Assembly: GCA_014324045.1 (NCBI GenBank)
Contig: JACOMY010000018.1
Span: 1-54,640 of the forward strand
Length of the DNA stretch: 54,640 nt
Reading direction: 5' to 3'
Origin: Rhodospirillales bacterium
GTDB lineage: Bacteria; Pseudomonadota; Alphaproteobacteria; Kiloniellales; JACOMY01
In this document: one piece after another, positions 43,669-53,558 of the stretch
Layout of the letters: each line of letters starts with the position of its first letter
How positions within the stretch are numbered: position 1 is the stretch's first letter
The notes under the pieces: generated by a model
Told to the model about the DNA's origin: nothing
Database searches by the model: none
The model's input: the letters and a program-made list of their open reading frames with translations, nothing else
Position numbers and translations under genes: made by a program

Positions 43669-46600
43669 TTAGGAGCAACCGCTGGTGCTGCCGCAGCTAT
43701 CGCACTTCAGGCAGGTCCCGTTGCGCAGAAGGGTAAAGTTCCCGCAGGCTCCGCAGGGATCGCCCTCGTAACCCTTGAGGCGCGCTTCCTGCACCTGCCG
43801 TGCGACGCTGTTGGCGGCCGGCTGTGCAGTTACCCTGGCCTCGGCCGCTACCGCGGTCATGCCGCCGGCTTCCAGCAGCGCAGATTGCGCCGTTAGCGTC
43901 TCGGCAGCCTGACTGCCGACGCCGCCCTGCAGAACCGTCAGCTTGGAGCGGACATAGCCGGTCGAGGCCACTTTCTGCAGGTTCTTCGCCAGTTCCGCGC
44001 CGACCCCTTCACCCTCGCCCTTTCCTATGGCGTCCGGCAGGGTTTCTTGCGGTTCGACATGAGCCAGATCGTCGCGACCCAGATAGGAAATCGCCAGTTC
44101 GCGGAAGATGTAGTCGACCACGGAGGTCGCCATCTTGATGGTATCGTTGCCTTCCACCAGGCCCGAGGGCTCGAACCGGGTGAAGGTGTAGGCCTCCACG
44201 AATTCCTCCAGCGGCACGCCGTATTGCAGACCGATGGAGATGGCGATCGCAAAGTTATTCATCAGCGAGCGAAAGGCCGCGCCCTCCTTGTGCATGTCGA
44301 TGAAGACCTCGCCCAGGCGGCCGTCCTCGTACTCGCCGGTCCGCAGATAGACCTTGTGGCCACCGACCACCGCCTTTTGGGTATAGCCCTTACGGCGGCC
44401 GGGCAGACGGTCGCGGTTGGCTCTTTGCTCAACAACCCGCTCCACGATGCGCTCGACCACCTTGATCGTCCGCTCCGGTGCCGCCGCCTCGACCAGGTTC
44501 TCGACCGCATCGGCCTCTTCGTCCTCGTCTCCCAGTAGCTGGGTGGCCAGCGGCTGCGAGAGCTTGGAGCCGTCACGGTAGAGTGCGTTCGCCTTCAAGC
44601 CCAGCCGCCAGGATAGCAAATAGGCCTGCTTGCAGTCCTCGATGCTGGCGTCGTTAGGCATGTTGACGGTCTTGGAGATGGCTCCGGAGATGAAGGGTTG
44701 GGCCGCGGCCATCATACGGATATGGCTTTCCACCGAGAGGGAGCGCTTGCCATGCAGCCCGCAGGGCGTGGCGCAGTCGAAGACCGGCAAGTGCTCCTCC
44801 TTCAGATGAGGGGCCCCCTCCATCGTCATGGCGCCGCAGCAATAGATGTTTGCAGCCTCGATTTCACTCTTGGAGAAGCCTAGGGCCTGCAACATCTCGT
44901 AACCGGGCCTATCCAGGTCGGCGGCCGGCAGCCCCAGCGTCTCGGTGCAGAAGCGCTCGCCCAGGGTCCACTTGTTGAAGGCAAAGCGGATATCGAAAGC
45001 GCCGACGAGGCTGCTATCCAGCGCCTCCAAGGCTATCTCGGTGAAGCCTAAAGCCTTCAAACGCACGTAATTGACGGCGGGCGCCCCGGCCAGGCTGCCG
45101 TGGCCCACCGCATAGCGCACGATCTCTTCGATCTTTTCTTCGTCGTAGCCCAAGGCGCGCAGCGCCTCCGGCACCGTACGGTTGATGATCTTGAAGTAGC
45201 CGCCGCCGGCCAGCTTCTTGAACTTGACCAGCGCGAAGTCCGGCTCAATGCCAGTGGTGTCGCAGTCCATTACCAAGCCGATGGTCCCGGTCGGCGCGAT
45301 CACCGTGGTCTGGGCGTTCCGGAAGCCGTTGATCTCGCCCATGGTGACCGCCAGGTCCCAGGCCTCGCGGGCGGCCCGCACCAGGCTGGCGTCGGGCGCA
45401 GCGTCCTGGTCCAGCGGCACGGGATTGGTCGAGAGCCCCTCGTAGCCGTCCTTGAAGCTGTAGGCTGCCCGGCGGTGGTTGCGGATTACCCGCATCATCT
45501 GCTGAGCGTTGTTCTTGTGCTCGGGGAAGACGCCCAGCTCGCCGGCCATCTCGGCAGAAGTCGAGTAGGCCACGCCGGTCATCAGCGAGGTCAGAGCCGC
45601 TGCCAAGGCACGCCCCGCCGCCGAATCGTAGGAGTAGCCCAGCGCCATGATGAGGCCGCCCAAGTTGGCGTAACCCAAACCCAAGGTGCGGTAATCGTGG
45701 GACAGACGCGCGATCTCCCGCGAGGGGAACTGCGCCATCAGGACCGAGATCTCCAGAGTCACGGTCCAGAGCCGCACGGCGTTGATGTAGGCCACGGTCT
45801 GGAAGCCACCGTCGCGGCTGCGAAACTGCATCAGGTTCAATGAGGCCAGATTGCAAGCCGTGTCGTCGAGGAACATGTACTCCGAGCAGGGGTTGGAGGC
45901 ATTGATCGGGCCGCCCGCCGGACAGGTGTGCCAATCGTTGATGGTGGTGTGGAACTGGATGCCGGGGTCTGCCGACTGCCAGGCGGCCTCCGCCACCTGC
46001 TGCCAAAGATCGGCCGCCTGCACCGTCTTCGAGACCTTGCCGTCGGTGCGCCGGATCAGATTCCACTCCCCATCGGCGACTACAGCCTCAAGAAAGGCGT
46101 CGGTCACGCGCACCGAGTTGTTGGCGTTCTGCCCAGAGACGGAGAGATAGGTCTCGGAATCCCAATCGGTGTCGTAGGTGCGAAACTCGATCTTGGCGTA
46201 GCCCTGACGGGCCAAGTCCATCACGCGCCGGATGTAGTTCTCCGGCACCTCGGACTTGCGGGCCATCTTGATCGCCAGCTGCAAGGCGCGGTTGAACTTG
46301 GGATCGGTGGCCTTGTCGCCCAGCTCCGGTGCACCTTGGCAGGCAGCCAGTACCTCGTTCAAATGGCGGTAGCAAAGCTTGGAGCCGGAGACCAGAGCGG
46401 CCACCTTCTGCTCCTCGACGGCCTTCCAGTTGACGAAGGCTTCGATATCGGGGTGATCGATGTCGATCACCACCATCTTGGCCGCACGCCGTGTGGTGCC
46501 ACCCGACTTGATAGCGCCCGCCGCCCGGTCGCCGATCTTCAGGAAGGACATCAAGCCGGAGGAACGACCGCCGCCCGACAGCGGTTCGCCCTCGCCACGA

Positions 46601-47313
46601 ATATGCGAAAAATTGGTGCCGGAGCCGGATCCGTACTTGAAGAGGCGCGCCTCGCGCACCCAGAGATCCATAATGCCGCGCTCGTTCACTAGGTCGTCGC
46701 CGACCGACTGGATGAAGCAGGCATGCGGCTGCGGACGCTCGTAGGCCGACTGCGAGCGCACCACTTCGCCGCTACGCTCGTCGACATAGAAGTGCCCCTG
46801 GCTGGGACCGTCGATGCCGTAGGCCCAGAAGAGACCGGTGTTGAACCACTGTGGCGAGTTCGGCGCGGCGATCTGCTTGGCCAGCATATAGCGCATCTCG
46901 TCGTAATAGGCGCGCGCGTCCTCTTCGCTGTCGAAGTAGCCGCCCTTCCAACCCCAGTAGGTCCAGGTGCCGGCAAGCCGATCGAAGATCTGCTTGGCCG
47001 AGGTCTCCCCGCCCGTCCGCTCCTCCCCCGGAAGTGCGGCCAAGGCGGGCTCGTCCGGCACCGAGCGCCACAGCCAGGACGGGACAGCGTTCTCCTCCAC
47101 CCGCTTCAGGCGCGCCGCCACGCCGGCCTTGCGGAAATACTTCTGGGCGGCGATGTCGGCGGCTACCTGCGACCAAGCCGCCGGCACCTCTATATCCTGT
47201 GCGCTAAATACCACGGTGCCGTCGGGATTACGGATCTCGCTGCCGGTGCGGCGAAACTCAATCCTGGCGTAAACATCCTCTAGGGGACGGGTAAAGTGAC
47301 GGCTGATGCGCAT
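43669..47313 (-). CDS. nrdJ: Adenosylcobalamin-dependent (class II) ribonucleoside-diphosphate reductase
   Basis: A 1214-residue enzyme that makes deoxyribonucleotides using B12 instead of a diiron radical, with or without oxygen. The barrel contains [54 protein letters not shown] and the [19 protein letters not shown] loop. The C-terminal Cys-rich tail ([20 protein letters not shown], then [11 protein letters not shown]) is the redox/zinc tail of this type. ATG 47313 is chosen from the family N-terminus [10 protein letters not shown]. Two NrdR-box-like sites lie 190-240 bases upstream. No cobalamin riboswitch was recognised. Confidence 0.97.
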   Translation of the reverse strand: MRISRHFTRPLEDVYARIEFRRTGSEIRNPDGTVVFSAQDIEVPAAWSQVAADIAAQKYFRKAGVAARLKRVEENAVPSWLWRSVPDEPALAALPGEERTGGETSAKQIFDRLAGTWTYWGWKGGYFDSEEDARAYYDEMRYMLAKQIAAPNSPQWFNTGLFWAYGIDGPSQGHFYVDERSGEVVRSQSAYERPQPHACFIQSVGDDLVNERGIMDLWVREARLFKYGSGSGTNFSHIRGEGEPLSGGGRSSGLMSFLKIGDRAAGAIKSGGTTRRAAKMVVIDIDHPDIEAFVNWKAVEEQKVAALVSGSKLCYRHLNEVLAACQGAPELGDKATDPKFNRALQLAIKMARKSEVPENYIRRVMDLARQGYAKIEFRTYDTDWDSETYLSVSGQNANNSVRVTDAFLEAVVADGEWNLIRRTDGKVSKTVQAADLWQQVAEAAWQSADPGIQFHTTINDWHTCPAGGPINASNPCSEYMFLDDTACNLASLNLMQFRSRDGGFQTVAYINAVRLWTVTLEISVLMAQFPSREIARLSHDYRTLGLGYANLGGLIMALGYSYDSAAGRALAAALTSLMTGVAYSTSAEMAGELGVFPEHKNNAQQMMRVIRNHRRAAYSFKDGYEGLSTNPVPLDQDAAPDASLVRAAREAWDLAVTMGEINGFRNAQTTVIAPTGTIGLVMDCDTTGIEPDFALVKFKKLAGGGYFKIINRTVPEALRALGYDEEKIEEIVRYAVGHGSLAGAPAVNYVRLKALGFTEIALEALDSSLVGAFDIRFAFNKWTLGERFCTETLGLPAADLDRPGYEMLQALGFSKSEIEAANIYCCGAMTMEGAPHLKEEHLPVFDCATPCGLHGKRSLSVESHIRMMAAAQPFISGAISKTVNMPNDASIEDCKQAYLLSWRLGLKANALYRDGSKLSQPLATQLLGDEDEEADAVENLVEAAAPERTIKVVERIVERVVEQRANRDRLPGRRKGYTQKAVVGGHKVYLRTGEYEDGRLGEVFIDMHKEGAAFRSLMNNFAIAISIGLQYGVPLEEFVEAYTFTRFEPSGLVEGNDTIKMATSVVDYIFRELAISYLGRDDLAHVEPQETLPDAIGKGEGEGVGAELAKNLQKVASTGYVRSKLTVLQGGVGSQAAETLTAQSALLEAGGMTAVAAEARVTAQPAANSVARQVQEARLKGYEGDPCGACGNFTLLRNGTCLKCDSCGSTSGCS

Positions 47314-47493
47314 GGCGGTCCTAATTTCCTTTCTCATCTTCGGCGGCGGTTCGGCCTGACCCACCGAACCTCTATCGGGTATCAGCGATCACGAGTCGCC
47401 GTGCCGCGAAGAGAGGCGGTCCGCCGACAGCACCAAGCCCAGACCGGGCCTGCGCCAAGCGTCCCTCCCTCCCAAGTTTGGCTGGTTCAGTTC

Positions 47494-47556
47494 ATTAGAC
47501 CACAAGATATGGGGGCGCACCAGACTAGAATGCGGGCGACATTGACGATATTGTGC
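47494..47556 (-). promoter_or_regulatory. Candidate nrdJ promoter with two NrdR-box-like sites
   Basis: On the minus strand CCCCCATATCTTGTGG (47500-47515) and GCACAATATCGTCAAT (47541-47556) match 11 and 10 of 16 positions of the NrdR box (ACACAATATATTGTGT). Their centres are 41 bases apart, close to four helical turns. The first box abuts TCTAAT (47494-47499), a 5/6 match to a -10 hexamer. This arrangement fits NrdR repression of ribonucleotide reductase. Confidence 0.4.
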
Positions 47557-47605
47557 TTGACCCCACATCTTGATGGGACAGGTCTGTGGGTAGGTTTGTG
47601 GGTAA

Positions 47606-48455
47606 CTAGCGTCGACCGGCCGTCGGCAGGAACAGGGCATCCAAAACCAAGGCCACACCCAGCCACTGCAAAGCGAAGAGGCTCTGCCCCAGGAACAGCC
47701 AAGCGATCAGGACCTTCGGCCAAGGGTTCGGTGTCGAACATCGCCGCTGCCTTGCCGGCCGAGGTATTGCGGAGGGCATAGAGCTGAAGCATGAAGGCTG
47801 ATGCAAAAAGGACACAGGGCGCCGAGTAGAGAAACCCAGGAGGAGAGAAACCCAGCCCACGCCCATGTCCGGCAACGCCGGCCCTGCGCCGAGGCCCAGC
47901 ATGAGGGCGACGGCTAGTCAAGGACAGCAGGTTCGCCTGAGCCGCCACCGCGACGGCATCGTCGTGCAGCACGAGACGCCGCCCGCAGAGGAAGAGCGGC
48001 AGCGCGGAGGTGGCGGCAAGGAAACCGTAGGCGATTCCCTGTCAATTTAACTGGGCCAATTCAACTGGCTGAAGTCGACGCTAAGCGCCAGCAGGGCCAG
48101 CCCCCCAGGAGCCCCAGCGCGCAAGCCAGCAGCAAGCGATAGGAAGGTGCCCGGCGCTCAAGCACCCCTTCGCCGAGCACAAGCAGTAAGGGGAAGCTTC
48201 AGAAGATCGGCACCCCCAGAGAAGCAGAAACGTAGTGGATTCCCGATACATAGCCGACCGCCGCCCCGATCAAGCCGGAACCATGCCGGCGGACAGCAGA
48301 ATGGCTGTGGGCGGCAAGAGCCGGGGACGAACCAACAGCCCTCTAGACCGGGCATGCACCCGCCAGCGACCAGGGTCAAGGAGCTTAGGCAAGCCCCGTG
48401 AAGACAACGGCAAGCACCCCCAAAGCCGCCAGGACCGCGTCTACTTTCTCCTCGC
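47606..48455 (-). pseudogene. EamA/DMT-family exporter relic
   Basis: Fragments of a ten-helix EamA transporter appear across frames. They are LAALGVLAVVFTGLA near 48400, GLIGAAVGYVSGIHYVSASL (about 48200-48290), PLLLVLGEGVLERRAPSYRL with LLLACALGLLGLALLALSVD (48070-48190), FASAFMLQLYALRNTSAGKA (47745-47815), and LIAWLFLGQSLFALQWLGVA through LVLDALFLP (47620-47710). Each is family-like, but they are separated by frameshifts and stops. The substrate is unknown. Confidence 0.65.
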
Positions 48456-48554
48456 GCATTATATAAGACTGCTGTGTCCTTGGCGGCGCTGGACCTCCAC
48501 GCCCCCCATGCCTATAGTCCGGCCGCTGTCACCGCCTGAAGGGAGCATTCGCAC

Positions 48555-48926
48555 ATGGGCGCCACGATCGGCACGCGCCTCTTCACCAAGCTTGCGGGTC
48601 GCTACGTCGGCAAGGACGAGTTCGGCAACCGCTACTACAAGGCGCGCGGTGCTGCCGTACACGCCGACAGTCTGCGCCACGAGCGCCGTTGGGTGATCTA
48701 CAAGGATGGCGACGAGGCCACCAAGGTGCCTGCCGAGTGGCATGGCTGGCTGCATCACACCACCGACGAACTGCCGCCGGAGAAGATCGAACGCAAAGCT
48801 TGGCAGAAGCCCCATCGAGAGAACCTGACCGGCACGCCGGAGGCCTATCGGCCGCCGGGGCACACCTTGATGGGCGGTAAGCGGGCCGCGTCCGGCGGCG
48901 ACTACGAACCCTGGAAACCCGAGTAG
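48555..48926 (+). CDS. NADH:ubiquinone oxidoreductase subunit NDUFA12
   Basis: A 123-residue accessory subunit of alphaproteobacterial and mitochondrial complex I (B17.2 homologue). The segments GRYVGKDEFGNRYYKARG, RRWVIYKDGDEATKVPAEWHGWLHH and the C-terminal DYEPWKPE are characteristic. It lies just upstream of mlaD and DUF2155 genes, a conserved alphaproteobacterial order. No other complex I genes are in the window. Confidence 0.93.
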   Translation: MGATIGTRLFTKLAGRYVGKDEFGNRYYKARGAAVHADSLRHERRWVIYKDGDEATKVPAEWHGWLHHTTDELPPEKIERKAWQKPHRENLTGTPEAYRPPGHTLMGGKRAASGGDYEPWKPE

Positions 48927-48948
48927 GCACCGAGCGGACGCGTCGGCA

Positions 48949-49413
48949 ATGACCCGTGGAATCGTGGAGGTACTGGCTGGGATCGTGGTTTTGATCCTGG
49001 CCGTCGGGGCCGTGACCCTGGCCTTCCGTTCGTCCGGCGTCGAGGCCGTGGCGGGCTATGAGATCGAGGCCGAGTTCGACAACGTCTCCGGCGTGAACCT
49101 GGGAACCGAGGTCAGGCTGTCCGGGGTCAAAGTCGGCACCGTGGTGAAAAAATTCTTGACCAAGGAGGGCGATCTGGCCCTGCTGACGCTTTCGATCGGC
49201 GCCGACTATCGCATCCCGGCCGACAGCCGCGTGCGCATCCTGCCCGAGGGCTTGCTGGGCAACAACTATGTGCAGTTGGAGCCAGGCGGCGCGCTTGAGG
49301 ACATGAAACCCGGCGCCTTCATCGCTTATGATCGCACCCAGGGTGCGATCAACATTGCCGACCTGCTGTCGCGCTTCGTGGTTCAGGCCGCCGAGGCCGC
49401 CACCGCGCAGTAG
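48949..49413 (+). CDS. mlaD: MlaD family lipid-transport protein, copy 1
   Basis: A 154-residue inner-membrane-anchored MCE protein with one N-terminal helix (about residues 5-27) and an MCE domain (AEFDNVSGVNLGTEVRLSGV, KVGTVVKKF). MlaD hexamers pass phospholipids between the MlaFEB ATPase in the inner membrane and MlaC. The end is short and lacks the long helical tail. It starts 22 bases after NDUFA12 and is followed by a second MCE gene 9 bases later. Confidence 0.9.
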   Translation: MTRGIVEVLAGIVVLILAVGAVTLAFRSSGVEAVAGYEIEAEFDNVSGVNLGTEVRLSGVKVGTVVKKFLTKEGDLALLTLSIGADYRIPADSRVRILPEGLLGNNYVQLEPGGALEDMKPGAFIAYDRTQGAINIADLLSRFVVQAAEAATAQ

Positions 49414-49422
49414 TCGTGCCCC

Positions 49423-49866
49423 ATGCAGCGCAACGTCATCGAAACCATCCTGGGCGCAGTCGTGCTGCTGGTTGCGGGCAGTTTCGTGCTGTTCGCGATC
49501 AATCTGACTCAGCGTAGCTCCGACGGCTCCTACGATATCAATGCCTCTTTCCTGCAGACTCCAGGCTTGCAGAAAGGCGCCCCGGTGCAGCTTGCCGGCG
49601 TCCAGGTGGGCTATGTCTCGCGCGTGGCCGTGGATCCCGCAAGCTTCGACGTGGAGGTGCGCATGGAGATCGACGAGAACGTGCGCCTGCCCATCGACAG
49701 TTCGGCCTCGCTTTCCTCCGACGGTGCCTTTGGCGACACCTCGGTTGCGTTGCACCGCGGAAGCTCGCCCGATAGCCTGGAAAAGGGCGGCTTCCTCGCA
49801 AGGACCGTGAGCCCGGTGAACTTGATCGATCAGATCGGACGCTTCGTCTACGGATCAAACCTCTAA
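49423..49866 (+). CDS. MlaD family lipid-transport protein, copy 2
   Basis: A 147-residue MCE protein with an N-terminal helix (about residues 8-27) and an MCE core (ASFLQTPGLQKGAPVQLAGV, QVGYVSRVAV, then SSDGAFGDTSVAL). It is only distantly similar to the adjacent MlaD, so this is not a recent duplication. Tandem placement suggests the two could form a mixed ring. The MlaE, MlaF and MlaC partners are not in the window. Confidence 0.87.
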   Translation: MQRNVIETILGAVVLLVAGSFVLFAINLTQRSSDGSYDINASFLQTPGLQKGAPVQLAGVQVGYVSRVAVDPASFDVEVRMEIDENVRLPIDSSASLSSDGAFGDTSVALHRGSSPDSLEKGGFLARTVSPVNLIDQIGRFVYGSNL

Positions 49867-49923
49867 CCCCGGTCGCCGCCCGCAAGAGGGCCGCGGTGCC
49901 GGCGGAAAGGACCAAAGTCGGCG

Positions 49924-50169
49924 ATGAGCGAGAGTAGCCAGGAACAAGCCTTCATGCCGCCCGTGTGGCGACACCCGGACGGGACCTCGGTATCCTGCAA
50001 GGAGCAGATCAAGGTCTTGAACGAGAACCTGGAGGAGTTGCGCCAGATCGCTCAAGATGCGCTGGAGGACGGCCTCTTGATCGGCTGCGACGAACGCCAG
50101 CTGCGCGAGACCCTGAAAGACATAATGGATTCCCTCTCCAACCCCTACGTTCGCAACGGACGAAAATGA
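49924..50169 (+). CDS. Conserved small hypothetical protein
   Basis: An 81-residue soluble, acidic protein. The central part (SCKEQIKVLNENLEELRQIA, then QDALEDGLLIGCDERQLRETL) should be two amphipathic helices, possibly a coiled coil. No family function is known to me. Its TGA overlaps the start of the DUF2155 gene (ATGA), so the two are coupled. Confidence 0.75.
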   Translation: MSESSQEQAFMPPVWRHPDGTSVSCKEQIKVLNENLEELRQIAQDALEDGLLIGCDERQLRETLKDIMDSLSNPYVRNGRK

Positions 50170-50621
50170 TGCGTCTTCCAGCCCTCGCGGCGCTTGCCCT
50201 CTTGACCCTCCCCTGGAGCAGTTCTGCGGCCGAACCGACCGGCGCGCTGCTGCAGGGATTGGACAAGATCACCGCCAAGACCTTTGCCTTCGAGGCCCCG
50301 ATCGACAGCCCGGTCCGCTTCGGCAACCTGGAGGTCGTGGTCAGAACCTGCGCCGCCCGCATCCGCACTCAAGCGCCGGAGCGCACGGCCTTCCTGGAGA
50401 TTCGCGAAGTCAAGCCAGGCCAGCCGCGCAAGCGGGTCTTCAGCGGCTGGATGTTCGCCTCCGCACCCTCGGTCTCGGCCATAGAACACCCAGTCTACGA
50501 CATCTGGCTGGTGGGCTGCGCTGGAGTGGAAGGCGACACATTGAACAAGGCCGTGCCGGTCCTAGATCAACTTCGGGACGAAGAGACACCGGACGAGAAC
50601 GCCCCGCTCCCCGAGGATTGA
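50166..50621 (+). CDS. DUF2155 domain periplasmic protein
   Basis: A 151-residue protein with a Sec signal peptide (hydrophobic to about residue 21, cleavage near SSAAEP) and the DUF2155 core. That core includes LDKITAKTFAFEAPIDSPVR, FGNLEVVVRTC, FSGWMFASAPSVSAIEHPVY and DIWLVGC. Two conserved Cys may form a disulfide. Function is unknown, but it is commonly next to mlaD and NDUFA12 genes in this class. ATG 50166 or 50169 are both possible. Confidence 0.88.
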   Translation: MMRLPALAALALLTLPWSSSAAEPTGALLQGLDKITAKTFAFEAPIDSPVRFGNLEVVVRTCAARIRTQAPERTAFLEIREVKPGQPRKRVFSGWMFASAPSVSAIEHPVYDIWLVGCAGVEGDTLNKAVPVLDQLRDEETPDENAPLPED

Positions 50622-50725
50622 TCGCGGGCAGGTCCCCTTTACAGACTTCCTATCGGGCGAATTCTACGCTAGCATCCAAGTTTGGATCTGCATGCTATCG
50701 ATATTTCCCGACGGGAGACACAACT

Positions 50726-51598
50726 GTGAGCGACACCAAGACCGCCGCCTTCCTGGGTCTGGGCGTAATGGGCTATCCTATGGCCGGTCACTTGCAGGCC
50801 AAGGGCTTTCCGGTCACCGTCTACAACCGCACCGCCGCCAGGGCCAAGGCCTGGGTGAAGGAGCATGGCGGCAGCAAAGCCGCTACGCCTGCGGCAGCCG
50901 CAGAAGGCGCGGACGCAGTCTTCTGCTGCGTCGGCAACGACAGCGACCTGGAAGAGGTCACCTTAGGGGCGCAGGGTGCCTTCAAGACGATGAAGCCCGG
51001 TGCCATCTTCGTCGATCACACCACTGCCTCGGCCGACATCGCCCGCCGCCTCTCGGCCGTTGCGAAGGAGAAGGGCTTCGCTTTCCTGGATGCCCCGGTC
51101 TCCGGCGGTCAGGCCGGCGCAGAGAACGGCGTGCTCACCGTCATGGTGGGCGGCGAGCAGGCGGTCTTCGATGCCGCAAAGCCCTTGATGGACAGCTTCG
51201 GCCGCGCCGTTACCCTGATCGGTGAGGCCGGTGCCGGCCAGCTGGCCAAGATGGTCAACCAAATCTGCATCGCCGGTCTGGTCCAAGGTCTTTCCGAGGC
51301 GCTCTCCTTCGCCCAAAAGACCGGTCTGGACGCGAAGCTGGTGCTGGAGGTGATCTCCAAGGGCGCGGCCCAGTCCTGGCAGATGGAGAACCGTGGCACC
51401 ACCATGGTCGACGACAAGTTCGACTTCGGCTTCGCCGTCGACTGGATGCGCAAAGACTTGGGCATCTGCATGGCCGAGGCTAACCGCGTCGGCGCTTCCC
51501 TGCCGATTACTGCGCTGATCGACCAATTTTACAAGGAGGTCCAGCAGATGGGCGGCGGCCGCTTGGACACCTCCTCCCTGATCCGCCGTCTCAAATAG
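50726..51598 (+). CDS. 3-hydroxyisobutyrate dehydrogenase family oxidoreductase
   Basis: A 290-residue NAD(P)-dependent beta-hydroxyacid dehydrogenase. The N-terminal AFLGLGVMGYPMAGHLQAKG Rossmann motif, the substrate motif DAPVSGGQAGAENGVLTVMV and the catalytic Lys in GAGQLAKMVNQ are present. Family members oxidise 3-hydroxyisobutyrate or reduce tartronate semialdehyde, succinic semialdehyde or glyoxylate. A role in a pathway of the window is not proven. GTG 50726 is chosen with GGGAGA upstream. Confidence 0.9.
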   Translation: MSDTKTAAFLGLGVMGYPMAGHLQAKGFPVTVYNRTAARAKAWVKEHGGSKAATPAAAAEGADAVFCCVGNDSDLEEVTLGAQGAFKTMKPGAIFVDHTTASADIARRLSAVAKEKGFAFLDAPVSGGQAGAENGVLTVMVGGEQAVFDAAKPLMDSFGRAVTLIGEAGAGQLAKMVNQICIAGLVQGLSEALSFAQKTGLDAKLVLEVISKGAAQSWQMENRGTTMVDDKFDFGFAVDWMRKDLGICMAEANRVGASLPITALIDQFYKEVQQMGGGRLDTSSLIRRLK

Positions 51599-51828
51599 CG
51601 AAAACGCGGCCGGGGGTTCTGCGGTCGCTTCGCCATCTTCGGAAGGGCTGGCCCTGTCGGCCCTCCCCGGTGGCGCGACCACTCGCGACCGCTGCCCAGG
51701 AGCCTACAGATCGCGGCGGATCGGCGCCTCAAGTTCAGTTGCCGGGGTTAAGGCAAGAAGCAGAAGAACTTTGCCTAGCGCCGCAGCGGCGAACATGGGC
51801 TGTCAGGCTTAACGAGCAGGGTTACGCA

Positions 51829-53229
51829 ATGATAAGAAGATTTTTGGGGATCGTTAAGAGGGTTTTCGGTGGGGTCTTATTGCCCGGCAGAGCAAGAAGG
51901 GAACGGCCCTCGCGTCCTCCCCTTGTTCCCGTTCAATGTTCAACGATAGCAACCGCCTGCACACTACGGGTGGCCCTGGAAGATCCTGCTGCCGCCGAGG
52001 CGCAGAACAAGCCTTACGCCCAGGCTTTAAAGGCCAGTCACACGGCCTTCAGCTTGATGAAGACACAAGATTATGCCGAGGTTGCCGTCGAGGACATTCT
52101 GCGCGGGCACCTCAAGGGATTCTTGCTCTTGCCTTTCGACGAGGTACGGCCGGAAGAGATCCTGACGTATCTCCCCGCCGGCTGGGCGGAGGCCCTGCGT
52201 GCCGGCCGGGCGGGATTGATTCTCGACCACTCAAAGGAGGGCTTCCCCTTTCGCAACAGCTGGGGGAGGATTTGGCATCGGCAACTGAAAGCGCGCGGTA
52301 TTTCGCCGTCCCGGGTTGTCTACGTGACCCAGAACCATAGCTTCCAAGGCGCCTACAATCGCTGGTGTGAAGAGCAGGGTGTGGAAGCCCGCATCGCGAT
52401 CGTTAACTACGATTATCATCTAAGCCGGTTTTGCCGCCGGTCGTGGCGCGATCCGGCTGCTGCTTTGGCGGAAAGGATCCGAGACTTCGAGAACAGGACT
52501 GAGATAGAAAAGCGTTTCGTCTGTTTAAGTTTCAAACCACGGCCCTTGCGCATAGCCTTGCTTACGCGGCTGATCAAAGACAACTATTGGGACGATGGCT
52601 TTGTCTCCTTCGGTGGTTTCGAGTTAGAAGTGATGAAGCGAGATGGATCTACTGTCAAGTATGGCAGCAGAGAAACCGACAAATTCCGGAGGCTCAATCT
52701 GGCGGCGGACAGCGAGGCTTATCTGGAGGCACTGGCCGGCAAGGGCCAGGTCCTGTTCGGCAAGGCCAAGGCCGCCAAACGCGGGGGCATACTGATCTTC
52801 GACGACAACACGACCGACATCTACCGGCGTTCCGCCTTCACCCTGGTCCCGGAGACAGACATGCGGCCGACTGCCGACCGCATCACCGAAAAGTCCTTGA
52901 AGCCGCTGGCCAACTGCCATCCGGCCATCCTGTTCGCCAACTACCGGGCGCTCTCCTTGCTCAAGTCCTTCGGGTTCAAGACCTTCGAGCCCTGGATCGA
53001 CGAGGGCTATGACTGGATCGAGGAGCCGGAGGCACGCTTCCTGGCCGCCTACGCGGCCTTCCGGCAGTTCTACAAGACGACCTGGGAGCGGGTGCGCGAA
53101 GACAGGGAACTGCGCGATGTGCTGTGCTATAACGCCGAACATGCCATGATAGGCCTGCCTCGGCTTTACGAGGAGACCCTGGATCCGAAACTCTGCCGGG
53201 AGATTGCCGGCGTCCTCGAAGGTGCTTGA
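51829..53229 (+). CDS. Glycosyltransferase-like protein of unknown function
   Basis: A 466-residue protein without membrane segments. The C-terminal half holds a pattern seen in some bacterial and viral glycosyltransferases of exostosin/fucosyltransferase-like fold: FTLVPETDMRPTADRITEKS with LKPLANCHPAIL, then LLKSFGFKTFEPWIDEGYDW. The Glu in ITEKS is a candidate nucleotide-sugar contact. The N-terminal half (LILDHSKEGFPF, VVYVTQNHSFQGAYNRW) could bind an acceptor. It stands alone, not in a polysaccharide cluster. ATG 51829 is uncertain. Confidence 0.6.
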   Translation: MIRRFLGIVKRVFGGVLLPGRARRERPSRPPLVPVQCSTIATACTLRVALEDPAAAEAQNKPYAQALKASHTAFSLMKTQDYAEVAVEDILRGHLKGFLLLPFDEVRPEEILTYLPAGWAEALRAGRAGLILDHSKEGFPFRNSWGRIWHRQLKARGISPSRVVYVTQNHSFQGAYNRWCEEQGVEARIAIVNYDYHLSRFCRRSWRDPAAALAERIRDFENRTEIEKRFVCLSFKPRPLRIALLTRLIKDNYWDDGFVSFGGFELEVMKRDGSTVKYGSRETDKFRRLNLAADSEAYLEALAGKGQVLFGKAKAAKRGGILIFDDNTTDIYRRSAFTLVPETDMRPTADRITEKSLKPLANCHPAILFANYRALSLLKSFGFKTFEPWIDEGYDWIEEPEARFLAAYAAFRQFYKTTWERVREDRELRDVLCYNAEHAMIGLPRLYEETLDPKLCREIAGVLEGA

Positions 53230-53481
53230 CAGCGACCGCCACCCCCACCGCGTCGGCGGCTTCTATCCCCTTTTCCCCAGCCGCACAGCGATGTGCCCGA
53301 ATCGCAGTCGAGTCAACCGGCACCGCTGCGGCCGGGCCGCATAATCCATAACCATCGAGCACAAACCGCCGCTCGAACCGCTTTTTCCCGAGATCGCCCG
53401 CGAAAATGGCTGGCATTACCACGCTCTGCGCCCAAATCTCATACGATAGGCTCTAGGGCCTCTGTCAGGCCCTCAGAGGGG

Positions 53482-53558
53482 TGGCGTCCCCGACAGGATT
53501 CGAACCTGTGACCTACAGCTTAGGAGGCTGTCGCTCTATCCAGCTGAGCTACGGGGAC
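53482..53558 (-). tRNA. tRNA-Arg (anticodon CCT)
   Basis: A full cloverleaf is readable on the minus strand. The acceptor stem GTCCCCG pairs with CGGGGAC and the D arm is GCTC...GAGC. The anticodon stem ACAGC/GCTGT has loop CTCCTAA, giving anticodon CCT. The T arm carries TTCGAAT and CCA is encoded. It reads AGG codons. Confidence 0.96.

Noticed and set aside
47314..47620. Possible cobalamin riboswitch upstream of nrdJ
   Set aside because: No B12-box or conserved core was recognisable; the signals seen fit NrdR boxes better.
53482..53558. tRNA-Arg as an integration site for a mobile element
   Set aside because: No integrase and no repeat of the tRNA 3' end were found in the flanking sequence.
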